From Bdellovibrionales bacterium (GTDB lineage Bacteria; Bdellovibrionota; UBA1018; CAIMNF01): 64,000 bases of DNA. Each line of letters begins with the position of its first letter. Within the stretch, counting starts at the first letter, position 1. The DNA is taken from NCBI GenBank assembly GCA_947502835.1, contig CANNBJ010000005.1, positions 104,429-168,428 of the forward strand, written 5' to 3'. A program made the translations under genes and the position numbers. The notes below the pieces were generated by a model that saw nothing but the letters and a program-made list of their open reading frames with translations, searched no databases and was not told the origin of the DNA. Shown here in pieces: positions 42,790 through 51,008 of the stretch.

Positions 42790-43788
42790 ATGAAATACTT
42801 CAAAACTCAGTTTTCAAAATCCATCCGGGAGTCGGAGAGGGTTTCGAGCCCCTTCTTGATCAAGTACAGCGCGGTTGCGACTGGAAAAACAGGCAAGCCC
42901 TATATGAATGTGATTTTGACGGACAAGTCGGGTGACCTGGAGGCCCGGATTTTCGACCAGGTTCCGAAGTACAGCTCCCAGGCCGTCAAGGATACCTTCG
43001 TGCATGTGGAAGGCGTGGCGCAAAATTTCAATGGAAGAATCCAGGTCCACGTCAAGGATCTCACCGTACTCAGGGAGGACGAGATTCAAGTCGAGGAATA
43101 TCTGCCGGAATCACGCCTCGATGCCGGGAAGCTCTATGCCGAGGCTTGTTCCATCATCGCCTCCATGCAGGATCCCTTTTATCGAGCCCTCCTCGAATCG
43201 ATCTTTGTGGATGATGCGGAAGTGGCCGTGAAGTTCAAAAAAGCACCGGCCGCGAAGAGTGTCCACCATGCCTATCCGGTAGGGTTGCTCGAGCATGTGG
43301 TTTCGATCGCAAAGACATTGGATTTTCTGTCCCGCCAGTACGCTCCGCATGTGGATCGCGATCTTTTGCTGGTGGGCGGCTTCCTGCATGATCTTGCGAA
43401 GATCTGGGAGTTGCAATTTGATCGGGTGACCGACTACACCACGGAAGGAAGGTTGGTGGGGCACCTGGTGATGGGTTCGGAGTTGATCGAAAAGAAAGTG
43501 CAATGGCTTGAGTCGCAACCAGGGCGACTTCCGGGGGCGTTCCCGCTGGAGAAGAAGCTTCTTGCCAAACATGTGGTTCTCGCCCACCACGGGAAGCTCG
43601 AGTACGGATCGCCAAAGGAGCCCGCGTGTCTTGAGGCTGTGATCATTCACATGATCGATGATCTTGATTCCAAGGTGAATGCGATCCGCGTTTTCATCGA
43701 GCAGGATCAGGCGCCGGGGACTTGGACGCTTCTCAATCGTCAATACGAGCGCTATTTTTACAAGCCGGAGTGGGCGAGGAAGTCGTGA
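42790..43788 (+). CDS. YhaM-type OB-fold/HD 3'-5' exoribonuclease
   Basis: A 332-residue protein. The ATG at 42790 is preferred over an earlier in-frame start because conserved OB-fold sequence begins soon after. Residues 15-105 form an OB fold (KPYMNVILTDKSGDLEARIF). Residues 155-300 form an HD domain with HHAYPVGLLEH and GGFLHDLAKIWEL carrying the catalytic HD pair, and VLAHHG. This is the arrangement of YhaM/Cbf1-type nucleases, which trim RNA or DNA 3' ends. The start is 30 bases from the divergent ygfZ start. The stop overlaps the GTG of the next HD gene. Confidence 0.88.
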   Translation: MKYFKTQFSKSIRESERVSSPFLIKYSAVATGKTGKPYMNVILTDKSGDLEARIFDQVPKYSSQAVKDTFVHVEGVAQNFNGRIQVHVKDLTVLREDEIQVEEYLPESRLDAGKLYAEACSIIASMQDPFYRALLESIFVDDAEVAVKFKKAPAAKSVHHAYPVGLLEHVVSIAKTLDFLSRQYAPHVDRDLLLVGGFLHDLAKIWELQFDRVTDYTTEGRLVGHLVMGSELIEKKVQWLESQPGRLPGAFPLEKKLLAKHVVLAHHGKLEYGSPKEPACLEAVIIHMIDDLDSKVNAIRVFIEQDQAPGTWTLLNRQYERYFYKPEWARKS

Positions 43789-44465
43789 TCGATCCGGTTT
43801 TCGAGAGGAATCGCATTCTGGGCGAACTCCGGGAAAGGGTCCGGGTGATCCCGCCCGCGGATGCAGGTCATGATTTTCATCACACGCTACGCGTGGCAAA
43901 ACTGGCCCTGCGGATTCTCCGGGAAGAAACGGCTAAGCGGGACGCCCGAACTGCGACTGTGTCCGAAGAGGATGCAGTGGTGGCGAGCGCATTGCTTCAT
44001 GATTGCGTTCCAGTTGCGAAGAACTCACCGCTCCGGAAGGAAAGCGCGCGCCTTTGTGCCGAAAAGGCACTCGAATGGCTTGCTGAACTCGGGTGGGAGC
44101 CGGTCGGGATGCGGGCCGTGATTTCGGGCGCGATCCTCGATCACAGTTATTCGGGAGGACGGATTCCGGAAACCCTGATCGGAAAAGCCCTTCAGGATGC
44201 GGATCGTTTGGAGGCTCTTGGCGCGCTCGGCTTGTACCGGACCATTGCAACCGGTGTTTCAATGGGTGCCCAGCTGTTCGATGATGCGGATCCTTTTGCG
44301 GCGGGCAGGCCGCTCGATGACCGTGCCTTCACCCTCGATCATTTTTTCACAAAGCTTCTCAAGCTTCCCGAGACCTTCCGCACGGAGAGCGCCAGGGCAG
44401 AGGCGAAAAGTCGAGCTCTCTACCTTCAAGGCTTTGTGGATCAGTTGAGGCACGAATTGGAATAG
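43785..44465 (+). CDS. HD-domain phosphohydrolase (YedJ-like)
   Basis: A 226-residue protein starting at GTG 43785, which overlaps the upstream stop (GTGA) and follows GAGGAAG. An ATG 63 bases upstream would overlap the nuclease gene more and is not supported. HDFHHTLRVAKLA and ASALLHDCVPV provide the HD metal ligands. ILDHSYSGG and LQDADRLEALGALGLYRTI are the family's later motifs. Relatives are uncharacterised metal-dependent phosphohydrolases. It forms a two-gene unit with the YhaM-type nuclease, which suggests a nucleotide-related task; that is inference. Confidence 0.82.
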   Translation: MIDPVFERNRILGELRERVRVIPPADAGHDFHHTLRVAKLALRILREETAKRDARTATVSEEDAVVASALLHDCVPVAKNSPLRKESARLCAEKALEWLAELGWEPVGMRAVISGAILDHSYSGGRIPETLIGKALQDADRLEALGALGLYRTIATGVSMGAQLFDDADPFAAGRPLDDRAFTLDHFFTKLLKLPETFRTESARAEAKSRALYLQGFVDQLRHELE

Positions 44466-44474
44466 CGGCGCCCC

Positions 44475-45110
44475 TCAAGGGTCGAGTGTGCCCAGATTCC
44501 TGAACAAGGATGATCGAGAGAAGTCGGCCGGCGAAATGCCGGGTTTTCCATCCGGAGGCGGCCCCTTGAAAAACCGGATCCAATCCTCCCGGGAAACCCG
44601 GAAGTGCATTGGTTTTGGCTCGATCGGGGTGGGCAGGTATGCGTTCAGGAATTTCGCCGCGAACTCCGAGCAGTACAATTTCTCTCCATTCTCATCCCGG
44701 TTGTCCCACAAGAACTCGGAATCGTATGATTTTCCCCGGTATTTTGTTTTGAATCGCAAGAGCATCCGGTAGGTGGAATCGGAAATCCGGGTGCCCCGTG
44801 ACGCTTTTGCTCGAAGGATGACCGGATGGCTTCCGTCCTCACGAAGTTTCAAGAATTCCCTGAGCGGGATCTCCCGCACCTCTTCGTATGCATCGAGGAC
44901 CGAGATCTGCTGATTGTATCGGAGAATCACTCCCATGTGGGAGAAGGGCGCGCCCTCTTCGGCCTCGATCACCTTGCAGATGCGGCAGGGAAGGGAAATC
45001 AGGATTACATCGCCGGAACGAAGATCCGATTCGGGGATCGCCTGCGCGTGGATTGTGAACAATCCGGTTGCGAGAAGCAGGGTCATGCGAATGGAGTCAA
45101 TGGATTTCAT
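44475..45110 (-). CDS. YiiX-type NlpC/P60-like cysteine hydrolase, exported
   Basis: A 211-residue protein with a signal peptide (MTLLLATGLFTIHAQA, cleavage near residue 24). LRSGDVILI begins the domain, APFSHMGVIL supplies the likely catalytic His, and EKLYCSEFAAKFL supplies the catalytic Cys, the permuted order of YiiX/YebB/LRAT-like papain-fold proteins. Substrates in the family are amide or thioester bonds in lipids or peptidoglycan. It ends nine bases from the convergent HD hydrolase gene. The gene is divergent from yajQ. Confidence 0.85.
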   Translation of the reverse strand: MKSIDSIRMTLLLATGLFTIHAQAIPESDLRSGDVILISLPCRICKVIEAEEGAPFSHMGVILRYNQQISVLDAYEEVREIPLREFLKLREDGSHPVILRAKASRGTRISDSTYRMLLRFKTKYRGKSYDSEFLWDNRDENGEKLYCSEFAAKFLNAYLPTPIEPKPMHFRVSREDWIRFFKGPPPDGKPGISPADFSRSSLFRNLGTLDP

Positions 45111-45178
45111 GAAGAGCCGCCTTACAGTTGACTTTTATACACAGTTATTATAGAACCAGCAAGCCCGAAAGGAACCTT

Positions 45179-45676
45179 ATGCCCTCTTTTGATATTACCT
45201 CCGATGTGGATTGGCAAGAAGTCGACAACGCTGTGAATACAGCGCTCAAGGAACTTGCGACTCGTTTTGATTTCAAGAATGTGAAGTCCGAAATCACCTT
45301 CGACAAAAAAGCAAAGACCATCACCCTGGTTTGTTCCGAGGACTCGAAGCTCGACAACTTGAAGGACATCGTCCAGACCAAGCTCATCAAGCGCGGTATT
45401 TCCCTTCTTTCCCTGAATTACAAGCCTGTCGAAGCGGCTTTCGGAGGATCCGTCCGTCAGGTGATCGAGGTTCAGGCCGGCATCTCAAAGGACAAGGGCA
45501 AGGAAGTGATCGCATACATCAAGGATTCAAAGATGAAGGTCCAAGGCCAAATCCAGGACGAGAAGGTGCGGGTCACCGGCAAGAACCGTGATGATTTGCA
45601 AGAGTGCATCGGGCTTCTCCGCGGAAGCCAGGACAAGCTGAAACTCCCCATGAGTTTCGGAAACTTCAGGGACTGA
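45179..45676 (+). CDS. yajQ: YajQ-family nucleotide-binding protein
   Basis: A 165-residue protein of full normal length. MPSFDITSDVDWQEVDNAVN starts it, and FDFKNVKSEITFD, RGISLLSLNY and the ending KLPMSFGNFRD are diagnostic. Homologues bind RNA or c-di-GMP. The ATG at 45179 is preceded by AAAGGAA. Upstream, TTGACT (45128-45133) and TATAGA (45149-45154) form a possible promoter with a short 15-base spacer. rimO begins five bases after the stop. Confidence 0.95.
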   Translation: MPSFDITSDVDWQEVDNAVNTALKELATRFDFKNVKSEITFDKKAKTITLVCSEDSKLDNLKDIVQTKLIKRGISLLSLNYKPVEAAFGGSVRQVIEVQAGISKDKGKEVIAYIKDSKMKVQGQIQDEKVRVTGKNRDDLQECIGLLRGSQDKLKLPMSFGNFRD

Positions 45677-45681
45677 AATCT

Positions 45682-47142
45682 ATGAAAAAATCACCGGTAT
45701 ATTTTGTTTCGCTCGGATGCCCCAAGAACCTCGTGGACTCGCAGGTCATGCTTGGAAAACTCGAGAATGACCGCTATGAGATCGCAAAAGAGCCCGATCA
45801 GGCCGAGGTGATCATCGTGAACACCTGCTCCTTCATCCAAGCGGCAAAAGAGGAGTCGATCGAGACGATCCTTGAGATGTCGCAATTCAAGGAGGAGGGA
45901 AGTTGCAAAGCGCTCGTCGTCTCGGGCTGTCTTCCGCAGCGTTATGCCAAGGAGCTCGAAAAGGAGATGCCTGAAGTGGATCTCATGATCGGCACGGGGC
46001 AGTACCACAAGATTACAGAGCTTCTCGATCAGCATGAAAAGGCGCGCGAGCAGGGTGCTCCCCTCCCGCAGCGTTCGTACATTGATTTTCCGGCATTCAT
46101 CCACACCGAGAAGGATGCCCGAGTGCATACCGGTCCCAAGTTTTCCGGATTCCTGAAGCTTTCCGAGGGGTGCAATCGACGGTGTGCATTTTGCATCATC
46201 CCGAAACTTCGTGGAAATGTGCGCTCCCGAACCATTGCATCCTTGGTTGAGGAGGCAAAAGCAATGGCGGCTGAGGGAGTCAGGGAACTCAATCTCGTTG
46301 CACAAGACCTGACCGAATACGGCATGGAATGGAAGTACAAGGAAAACCTCGAAATGCTTCTCCCCGAGCTTTGCAAGGTCGAGGGAATCGAGTGGATCCG
46401 GCTGCACTATGTGTATCCAGATCAGTTTTCGGATGAACTGGTTGATATCATCGCGCGCGAGCCCAAGATCGTGAAGTACCTCGACATGCCCATTCAGCAC
46501 ACCAACGATCGCGTGCTTGCTTCGATGAACCGCAGGCTCACCAAGTCCAAGTTGTACGACCTCATGGGCAAGTTGCGCTTGAAAATCCCGGGACTCGTAA
46601 TCCGGACATCGATCATTGTCGGTTTTCCCGGGGAGACCGACGCCGAATTCGGAGAGTTGTGCTCGGACCTTGAGACCCTTTCGCTCGACCACGTGGGCGT
46701 ATTCAGTTATTCAAAGGAAGAAGGCACGAAGGCTGCTGAAATGGAGGGTCACCTCCACGCAAACGTGAAACGCAAGCGCAGAAAAGCATTGATTGAACTG
46801 CTCCAGCGCCAGCGGGGCTCCCGACTCTCCGGAATGATCGGAACCCGGGTGCAAGTGATGGTGGAAGGTGCCGCAGAGGAAACCTCGCTCCTGATCCAAG
46901 CGCGCATGCCGACGCAGGCACAGGAAATCGACGGTCGTGTGCTGATCAATGACCTGGGCTCTCTCGAGGGCGTGACCCTCAATGCCGGGGATCTTGCCAT
47001 CGTTGAGATCACGGAACTTGCCGACATGGATCTCATCGCAAAACTCGTCCGGGTGGAAAAGCCATCCCTTCCGCAGGCGGCAGGGCTGACCACGAAGATC
47101 TCCAAAGGTCTCGAAATGCGCAGTGGAAGCGTCGCGCACTGA
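45682..47142 (+). CDS. rimO: Ribosomal protein S12 methylthiotransferase
   Basis: A 486-residue radical SAM enzyme that methylthiolates Asp of S12. The N-terminal MTTase domain has SLGCPKNLVDSQ. The radical SAM cluster is in EGCNRRCAFCIIPKLRGNVR (C-x3-C-x2-C). IQHTNDRVLASMNR, and IRTSIIVGFPGETD at about 300, are also conserved, and a TRAM domain closes it. It is about 45 residues longer than typical RimO, owing to a C-terminal tail (LADMDLIAKLVRVEKPSLPQ...). The ATG at 45682 begins at the conserved N-terminus. The end overlaps queG by 20 bases. Confidence 0.95.
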   Translation: MKKSPVYFVSLGCPKNLVDSQVMLGKLENDRYEIAKEPDQAEVIIVNTCSFIQAAKEESIETILEMSQFKEEGSCKALVVSGCLPQRYAKELEKEMPEVDLMIGTGQYHKITELLDQHEKAREQGAPLPQRSYIDFPAFIHTEKDARVHTGPKFSGFLKLSEGCNRRCAFCIIPKLRGNVRSRTIASLVEEAKAMAAEGVRELNLVAQDLTEYGMEWKYKENLEMLLPELCKVEGIEWIRLHYVYPDQFSDELVDIIAREPKIVKYLDMPIQHTNDRVLASMNRRLTKSKLYDLMGKLRLKIPGLVIRTSIIVGFPGETDAEFGELCSDLETLSLDHVGVFSYSKEEGTKAAEMEGHLHANVKRKRRKALIELLQRQRGSRLSGMIGTRVQVMVEGAAEETSLLIQARMPTQAQEIDGRVLINDLGSLEGVTLNAGDLAIVEITELADMDLIAKLVRVEKPSLPQAAGLTTKISKGLEMRSGSVAH

Positions 47143-48073
47143 TTCCCTTTGGGATGAATTTTCAAGCGCGCTGAATCGGGCCGGATTCCCGGTGTCCGGT
47201 GCTGTGGACTATTCCCGCGCGAAGGGCCTTTATGCAACCCATGCCCATCGGTACAGGGATTGGGTGAACTCGGGCAATCACGGTGAAATGGGCTATCTGG
47301 AGCGAGGACTTGCACGCAGGCTTGATCCCGCTCTGGTGTTTCCGGAACTCCAAAGCGTGATTGCCGTCTTGAAGCCCTACCCTCCGCATCCGGTGGGGGA
47401 TGAGTCTTTGCGGTACGCGCGTTACCTGAACGGACCGGATTACCATGAAACCATGAAGGCGGGGCTTGAGCAGGCGTTTTCGGAGCTTCGCCAAACGGGC
47501 CTTCTTCCCGAGGGCTTCCGATACAAGATCTGTGTGGATACCTCTGCGGTCTTGGAGCGAACTTGGGCCGCTCTATGCGGCATCGGCTGGATCGGGAAGA
47601 ATACGCTTCTGATTCATCCGGTTCTCGGAAGTTACGTGTTTCTCGGAGTGGTGTTCACGAATGCGTCCTTCGGGAGGGATCCCGTGCTGCTCAAGGACTA
47701 CTGCGGAAACTGCACCCGCTGTCTGAAAGCCTGTCCCACGGAAGCCCTTCGTTCACATGAGCTTGATTCCCGAAAATGCATCAGTTACCTCACTCTCGAA
47801 AAACGCGGGGAGTGGCGGGAGGCGATTCCCACTTCGGGGTTTGTTGCAGGATGCGATCTCTGCCAGGAGGCGTGTCCGTACAACCTCAAGATCGTGAAAT
47901 CCACTCCGCCCTGCGACGAAGCTTCGCATCTCATCAAGGATGCAACTGTGTTAGAGACGGAGACGGAAAGCGCCTATCGTGAGCGAGTGTTCGGGACGGC
48001 ACTTGAGCGGGTGAAGTATGCCGATTTCCAGAGGAACTTCAGGGCTACGCCGCGCGGGTCCCGTAAAGAATGA
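47123..48073 (+). CDS. queG: Epoxyqueuosine reductase
   Basis: A 316-residue iron-sulfur/cobalamin enzyme completing queuosine synthesis in tRNA. GWIGKNTLLIHPVLGSYVFLG, DYCGNCTRCLKACPTEAL and CDLCQEACPYN supply the two 4Fe-4S clusters, and RKCISYLTLEKRG is typical. It is the short form without the C-terminal HEAT domain of E. coli QueG (379 residues). It starts at GTG inside the end of rimO. The 3' end overlaps the convergent gene at 48045-49004 by 29 bases. Confidence 0.92.
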   Translation: MEASRTDSLWDEFSSALNRAGFPVSGAVDYSRAKGLYATHAHRYRDWVNSGNHGEMGYLERGLARRLDPALVFPELQSVIAVLKPYPPHPVGDESLRYARYLNGPDYHETMKAGLEQAFSELRQTGLLPEGFRYKICVDTSAVLERTWAALCGIGWIGKNTLLIHPVLGSYVFLGVVFTNASFGRDPVLLKDYCGNCTRCLKACPTEALRSHELDSRKCISYLTLEKRGEWREAIPTSGFVAGCDLCQEACPYNLKIVKSTPPCDEASHLIKDATVLETETESAYRERVFGTALERVKYADFQRNFRATPRGSRKE

Positions 48074-49004
48074 CGGGGTTCTCAACCGCATTGAGAAAGC
48101 GGATCCGGACTTCACCCCGAAGGGGTGTGCTTGCGGAAATCAATTCGTACAACCCTTGGTTTTTGCCCACTTCCGACACGGAAGAACCCTTTTCCCCGAG
48201 CTTCATGTTGCTCCCGTAGTGTGCCGAGGGCAGGGGCTCCTGATTCAGCGTGAGTACGAACCGTGTGGGTTCGCGCGAGTTGGGATGGGAGTTTGCAACC
48301 AAACGAAGCCGGGTCCCCTCAAACGGAAACGTGATTTGTGCATTCGAATCCTCGGTGAGAATCGAGCTGGGAGTGCTCATCCAGGTGCCGATCGTTGTCA
48401 GGTCCCGGGGTTCCAAAATGCGGGAATCGGAAGCATGCGTGAAGGATTGGGGCCGGATGGGGAACAGGGGAAGACCGGGATCCTCGAGTCGCAGTCCGTC
48501 TTGCAAGGCACGCTCCATCTCCGAGATTTGGGTGGCAAGGCCAGGGAGCAGTGGAACCTGCAGGACTTCGATTCCCCTGCGGAGGAGCAGGATCCGGCCG
48601 TCGCCAACCTTGAAGTGATCAAACCATGAGCCCCGGGCATCGAGAAGAAGCGGGATCGAGGCAAAGGTTTTGAAGCTCCGAAACCGGTCGTAGAAATGAC
48701 CGTCTTTCAAAAAAAGGTATTTCGGATCGGTCACAAGAACGGGTTTCCATGGCAGTCCCTTGTATTCCCGGCTCAGGCGTTCGATCGATTCCATCACAAT
48801 CTCAAAGGAGTACCGTGTGAGATCGATCAAAAACACAACGAGGATTTCGCTCTCCGCTTTGCTCGAAAGGGGGAGGATCCGGATTCCCTCAGGGGAAGGA
48901 ATCAACTCAAGGTGGGGCTCGGAATGCAGCCAGTTCGGAAGACTCTGCTGGATCAGTTTCGCTTTCAGTTCTTCGGGTGTCAGGGGTTTTTCTTTGCGTT
49001 TCAT
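48045..49004 (-). CDS. Thioredoxin-fold-like protein without CxxC
   Basis: A 319-residue protein without a signal peptide. Residues 40-185 follow a thioredoxin-like order of strands and helices (ILVVFLIDLTRYSFEIVMES, LPWKPVLVTDPKY, IPLLLDARGSWFDHFKVGDG, RILLLRRGIEVLQV) but lack any CxxC. Residues 210-319 (GTWMSTPSSIL, AQITFPFEGTRLRLVANS, LPSAHYGSN, LRGEVRIRFLNAVENPVILY) resemble the beta-domain that follows thioredoxin in DipZ proteins. It may be a structural or binding relative rather than an oxidoreductase. It is 9 bases downstream of the secreted-protein gene at 49014-49760. Confidence 0.5.
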   Translation of the reverse strand: MKRKEKPLTPEELKAKLIQQSLPNWLHSEPHLELIPSPEGIRILPLSSKAESEILVVFLIDLTRYSFEIVMESIERLSREYKGLPWKPVLVTDPKYLFLKDGHFYDRFRSFKTFASIPLLLDARGSWFDHFKVGDGRILLLRRGIEVLQVPLLPGLATQISEMERALQDGLRLEDPGLPLFPIRPQSFTHASDSRILEPRDLTTIGTWMSTPSSILTEDSNAQITFPFEGTRLRLVANSHPNSREPTRFVLTLNQEPLPSAHYGSNMKLGEKGSSVSEVGKNQGLYELISASTPLRGEVRIRFLNAVENPVILYGTRAA

Positions 49005-49013
49005 TCTGTTCCC

Positions 49014-49760
49014 CTAGAACTCGAATTGATATTGGATCCGGGCCCTGCCATCGGTCCGGTTGTTGAGTTCCGGAATCTGGCTCGCTCCGATTGAAAAATC
49101 CAGATGAGGGGCGAGTGGATGCCGGAATTCGGTGGAAAAGGAACTCGTACGACTGCTGAAATTCACTTCGGCGGTGGAGTTGATCGAAGCGATGGATCGG
49201 TTGACATTGAGGTGGAAGCCGGTTCCCCCTTCGATGAACAAACGGCTGTTCAGGAAAGGGCTCTCGAGATTGAACTCGGCTCTCCGGCTTCTTCCCTCGA
49301 TGCGGGAAGTGAGGAGGATGGATTCCCCCTTGAACAGTCGAACGGTCGCTCCAAACCAGAATGTAGCAGCACCCGCAAGAATCGCGAGCGGAGTTCGAAA
49401 GGATTTGTTCTCATCAAGAAACTGTTTGCCCTTGGTGGTGACCCGGGTGAGCGCCCTTCGGAACTGCTCGTCCTGCAGGCTTCTCGCCAAGTTTTCCGCC
49501 CGCTCCCGACCAAACAGAAGGCTCCCGGATTGGAAATTCCGGTTTCCGGCACCCAGGCCCTGCTGTTGCTCACGTTCCTCGATGGCGCGAAGGGTTGCGG
49601 TTTTTTCCTCGGATCTGCGTTTGAATTCGAGCAAATCGTCCTGATCGGATTGAAGTGTGCCCGATTTCGAATCCGGATTCACGGAATCGACACGGGATTG
49701 TGCGTGGATTCCGGAACCCGCGACAAAGGCAGACAACAGGAGGAAGGGGGCGATTCTCAT
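49014..49760 (-). CDS. Secreted coiled-coil/beta protein of unknown function
   Basis: A 248-residue protein with a signal peptide (MRIAPFLLLSAFVAGSGIHAQ). Residues 40-110 are charged and helical (DDLLEFKRRSEEKTATLRAI, then EEREQQQ; RERAENLARSLQDEQFRRAL), probably coiled coil. A hydrophobic Gly/Ala segment (LAILAGAATFWFGATVRLF) follows at about 125-145. The last 100 residues alternate strand residues and end YQFEF, like an outer-membrane-associated beta structure. No family was recognised. It lies between the prenyl synthase gene and the thioredoxin-fold gene on the same strand. Confidence 0.6.
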   Translation of the reverse strand: MRIAPFLLLSAFVAGSGIHAQSRVDSVNPDSKSGTLQSDQDDLLEFKRRSEEKTATLRAIEEREQQQGLGAGNRNFQSGSLLFGRERAENLARSLQDEQFRRALTRVTTKGKQFLDENKSFRTPLAILAGAATFWFGATVRLFKGESILLTSRIEGRSRRAEFNLESPFLNSRLFIEGGTGFHLNVNRSIASINSTAEVNFSSRTSSFSTEFRHPLAPHLDFSIGASQIPELNNRTDGRARIQYQFEF

Positions 49761-49800
49761 CTCCCTTTCGTTTCGGAGCGGGGAAGGGGGCGCTTGAGTG

Positions 49801-50625
49801 TTATCTTTTTGACCGGAGCAGGTCGATCAGGAACGGGGTCGCTGAAAATTCCAGGGCGATTTTGCTGGATTCCAGGCCTTTGATCGCCATTTCGATGGCG
49901 GACTCGCGACCCATGAGCGAGAGGATGTTCTTCACGGAGTCGCGCTGGTCTTGGGCTTCGTCCTCGAGATCATCCGCGATTTGGAATGCGAATCCGAAGG
50001 ATCGGGCGAAGGCTTCGAGATCGAGGAAGGTTTCCGAGGATTCGTCATGGCCCGCAAGAAGTACGGGGGTCAGGATGCTCGCGCGAAACAGTGCGCCTGT
50101 TTTCAGGTCCTGGATTTTCAAAAGGGTGGGGAGATCCGGAGTCGCCCCCGACCGGACGATCTCGAGTTCGAGCATTTGGCCGCCGATCATTCCCGCGGAT
50201 CCAGCGCAGTTTGTAAAATACCGGAGTGCGGGAAGAAGTCTCCCCTCCGGAAGGAGGCCGTTCATCCGGAAAAAGAAGGAATACGAAAGATTCAGCAGCT
50301 CGTCTCCGGCGAGCAATGCCGTGCCCTCATCGAATTTCCGATGAAGGGTCGGAAGTCCCCGCCTGAAGTCGTCATCATCAAGTGCCGGCAGATCATCATG
50401 GATGAGCGAAAAAAGATGGACCGATTCGAGGGCGAATCCGCAGAGGTCGAGCACCGTCCCGGAAAGTCCGAGGCGCTCCCCTGATTCCTTCACAAAGCGG
50501 GGACGCAGGCGTTTCCCCGGGGAGCGGACCGCGTACAGCAAGGCATCCCTCAAACGCGGTGAGAAGCCGGGCTGATGTTCGATCTCTTGGCAAAGGGATG
50601 TGTTGAAGTGCGCCTGCCAGTCCAT
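49801..50625 (-). CDS. ispA: Polyprenyl (farnesyl/geranylgeranyl) diphosphate synthase
   Basis: A 274-residue trans-prenyltransferase. The ATG at 50625 follows GGAGGG. The first Asp-rich motif is HDDLPALDDDDFRRG (about residue 80), the second is FQIADDLEDE. GKRLRP lies near residue 40, and ALLAGDELL is present. The DDxxxxD form and the length are typical of bacterial FPP/GGPP synthases; product length cannot be fixed by eye. It diverges from the type II IDI gene across a 383-base gap filled by repeat R2, so supply of IPP/DMAPP (IDI) and its use face each other. The symbol is by family resemblance. Confidence 0.88.
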   Translation of the reverse strand: MDWQAHFNTSLCQEIEHQPGFSPRLRDALLYAVRSPGKRLRPRFVKESGERLGLSGTVLDLCGFALESVHLFSLIHDDLPALDDDDFRRGLPTLHRKFDEGTALLAGDELLNLSYSFFFRMNGLLPEGRLLPALRYFTNCAGSAGMIGGQMLELEIVRSGATPDLPTLLKIQDLKTGALFRASILTPVLLAGHDESSETFLDLEAFARSFGFAFQIADDLEDEAQDQRDSVKNILSLMGRESAIEMAIKGLESSKIALEFSATPFLIDLLRSKR

Positions 50626-50666
50626 GGCCCTCCAAGGTGCCCCCTTTTTCGACACGCGTAAAGGGG

Positions 50667-50870
50667 ACAAACTGGCCTCTTTGAATGGGCATGGACCGTG
50701 GGCTCCATTGACCGATCCCATCGGAGTCACAGGTGTTTCGCCTCCGAGCCGCCTCCTGCGGCCTCGCTCTCGTCAATCCGAACTCGCGAGAGTCGGCGAA
50801 ACCCCTGTGACTCCGAGGGGTTCAAGCTCTGGCGCTCGAGAGCCATGCCCATTCAAGGAGGCCAGTTTGT
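50667..50870. repeat. Dispersed structured repeat R2, copy A, with nested inverted arms
   Basis: Outer arms 50667-50694 and 50843-50870 are 28 bases long and pair at 27 positions, plus one G-U. Inside, TCGGAGTCACAGG (50721-50733) pairs perfectly with 50804-50816, then GTTTCGCC (50735-50742) with GGCGAAAC (50795-50802). The 68-base core between shares its sequence with 57873-57938. A further CCCCTTT/AAAGGGG hairpin (50641-50666) touches the left arm. The element fills most of the 383-base gap between the divergent ispA and fni genes. From 50871 to 51008 nothing more than a GGAG ribosome site was seen. Confidence 0.85.
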
Positions 50871-51008
50871 ACCGTTTCCAGCTGCTATTCAGTGAAAATC
50901 ATCGAGTTTCATTCTTTGAGTAGTCAAGTGAGGAGCATTTGTTCCTAAAGAATTACAAACTCTTTAATCAAGTATTGGTTTGTGGTAAGCTCCCCGGCCA
51001 GGAGACCT

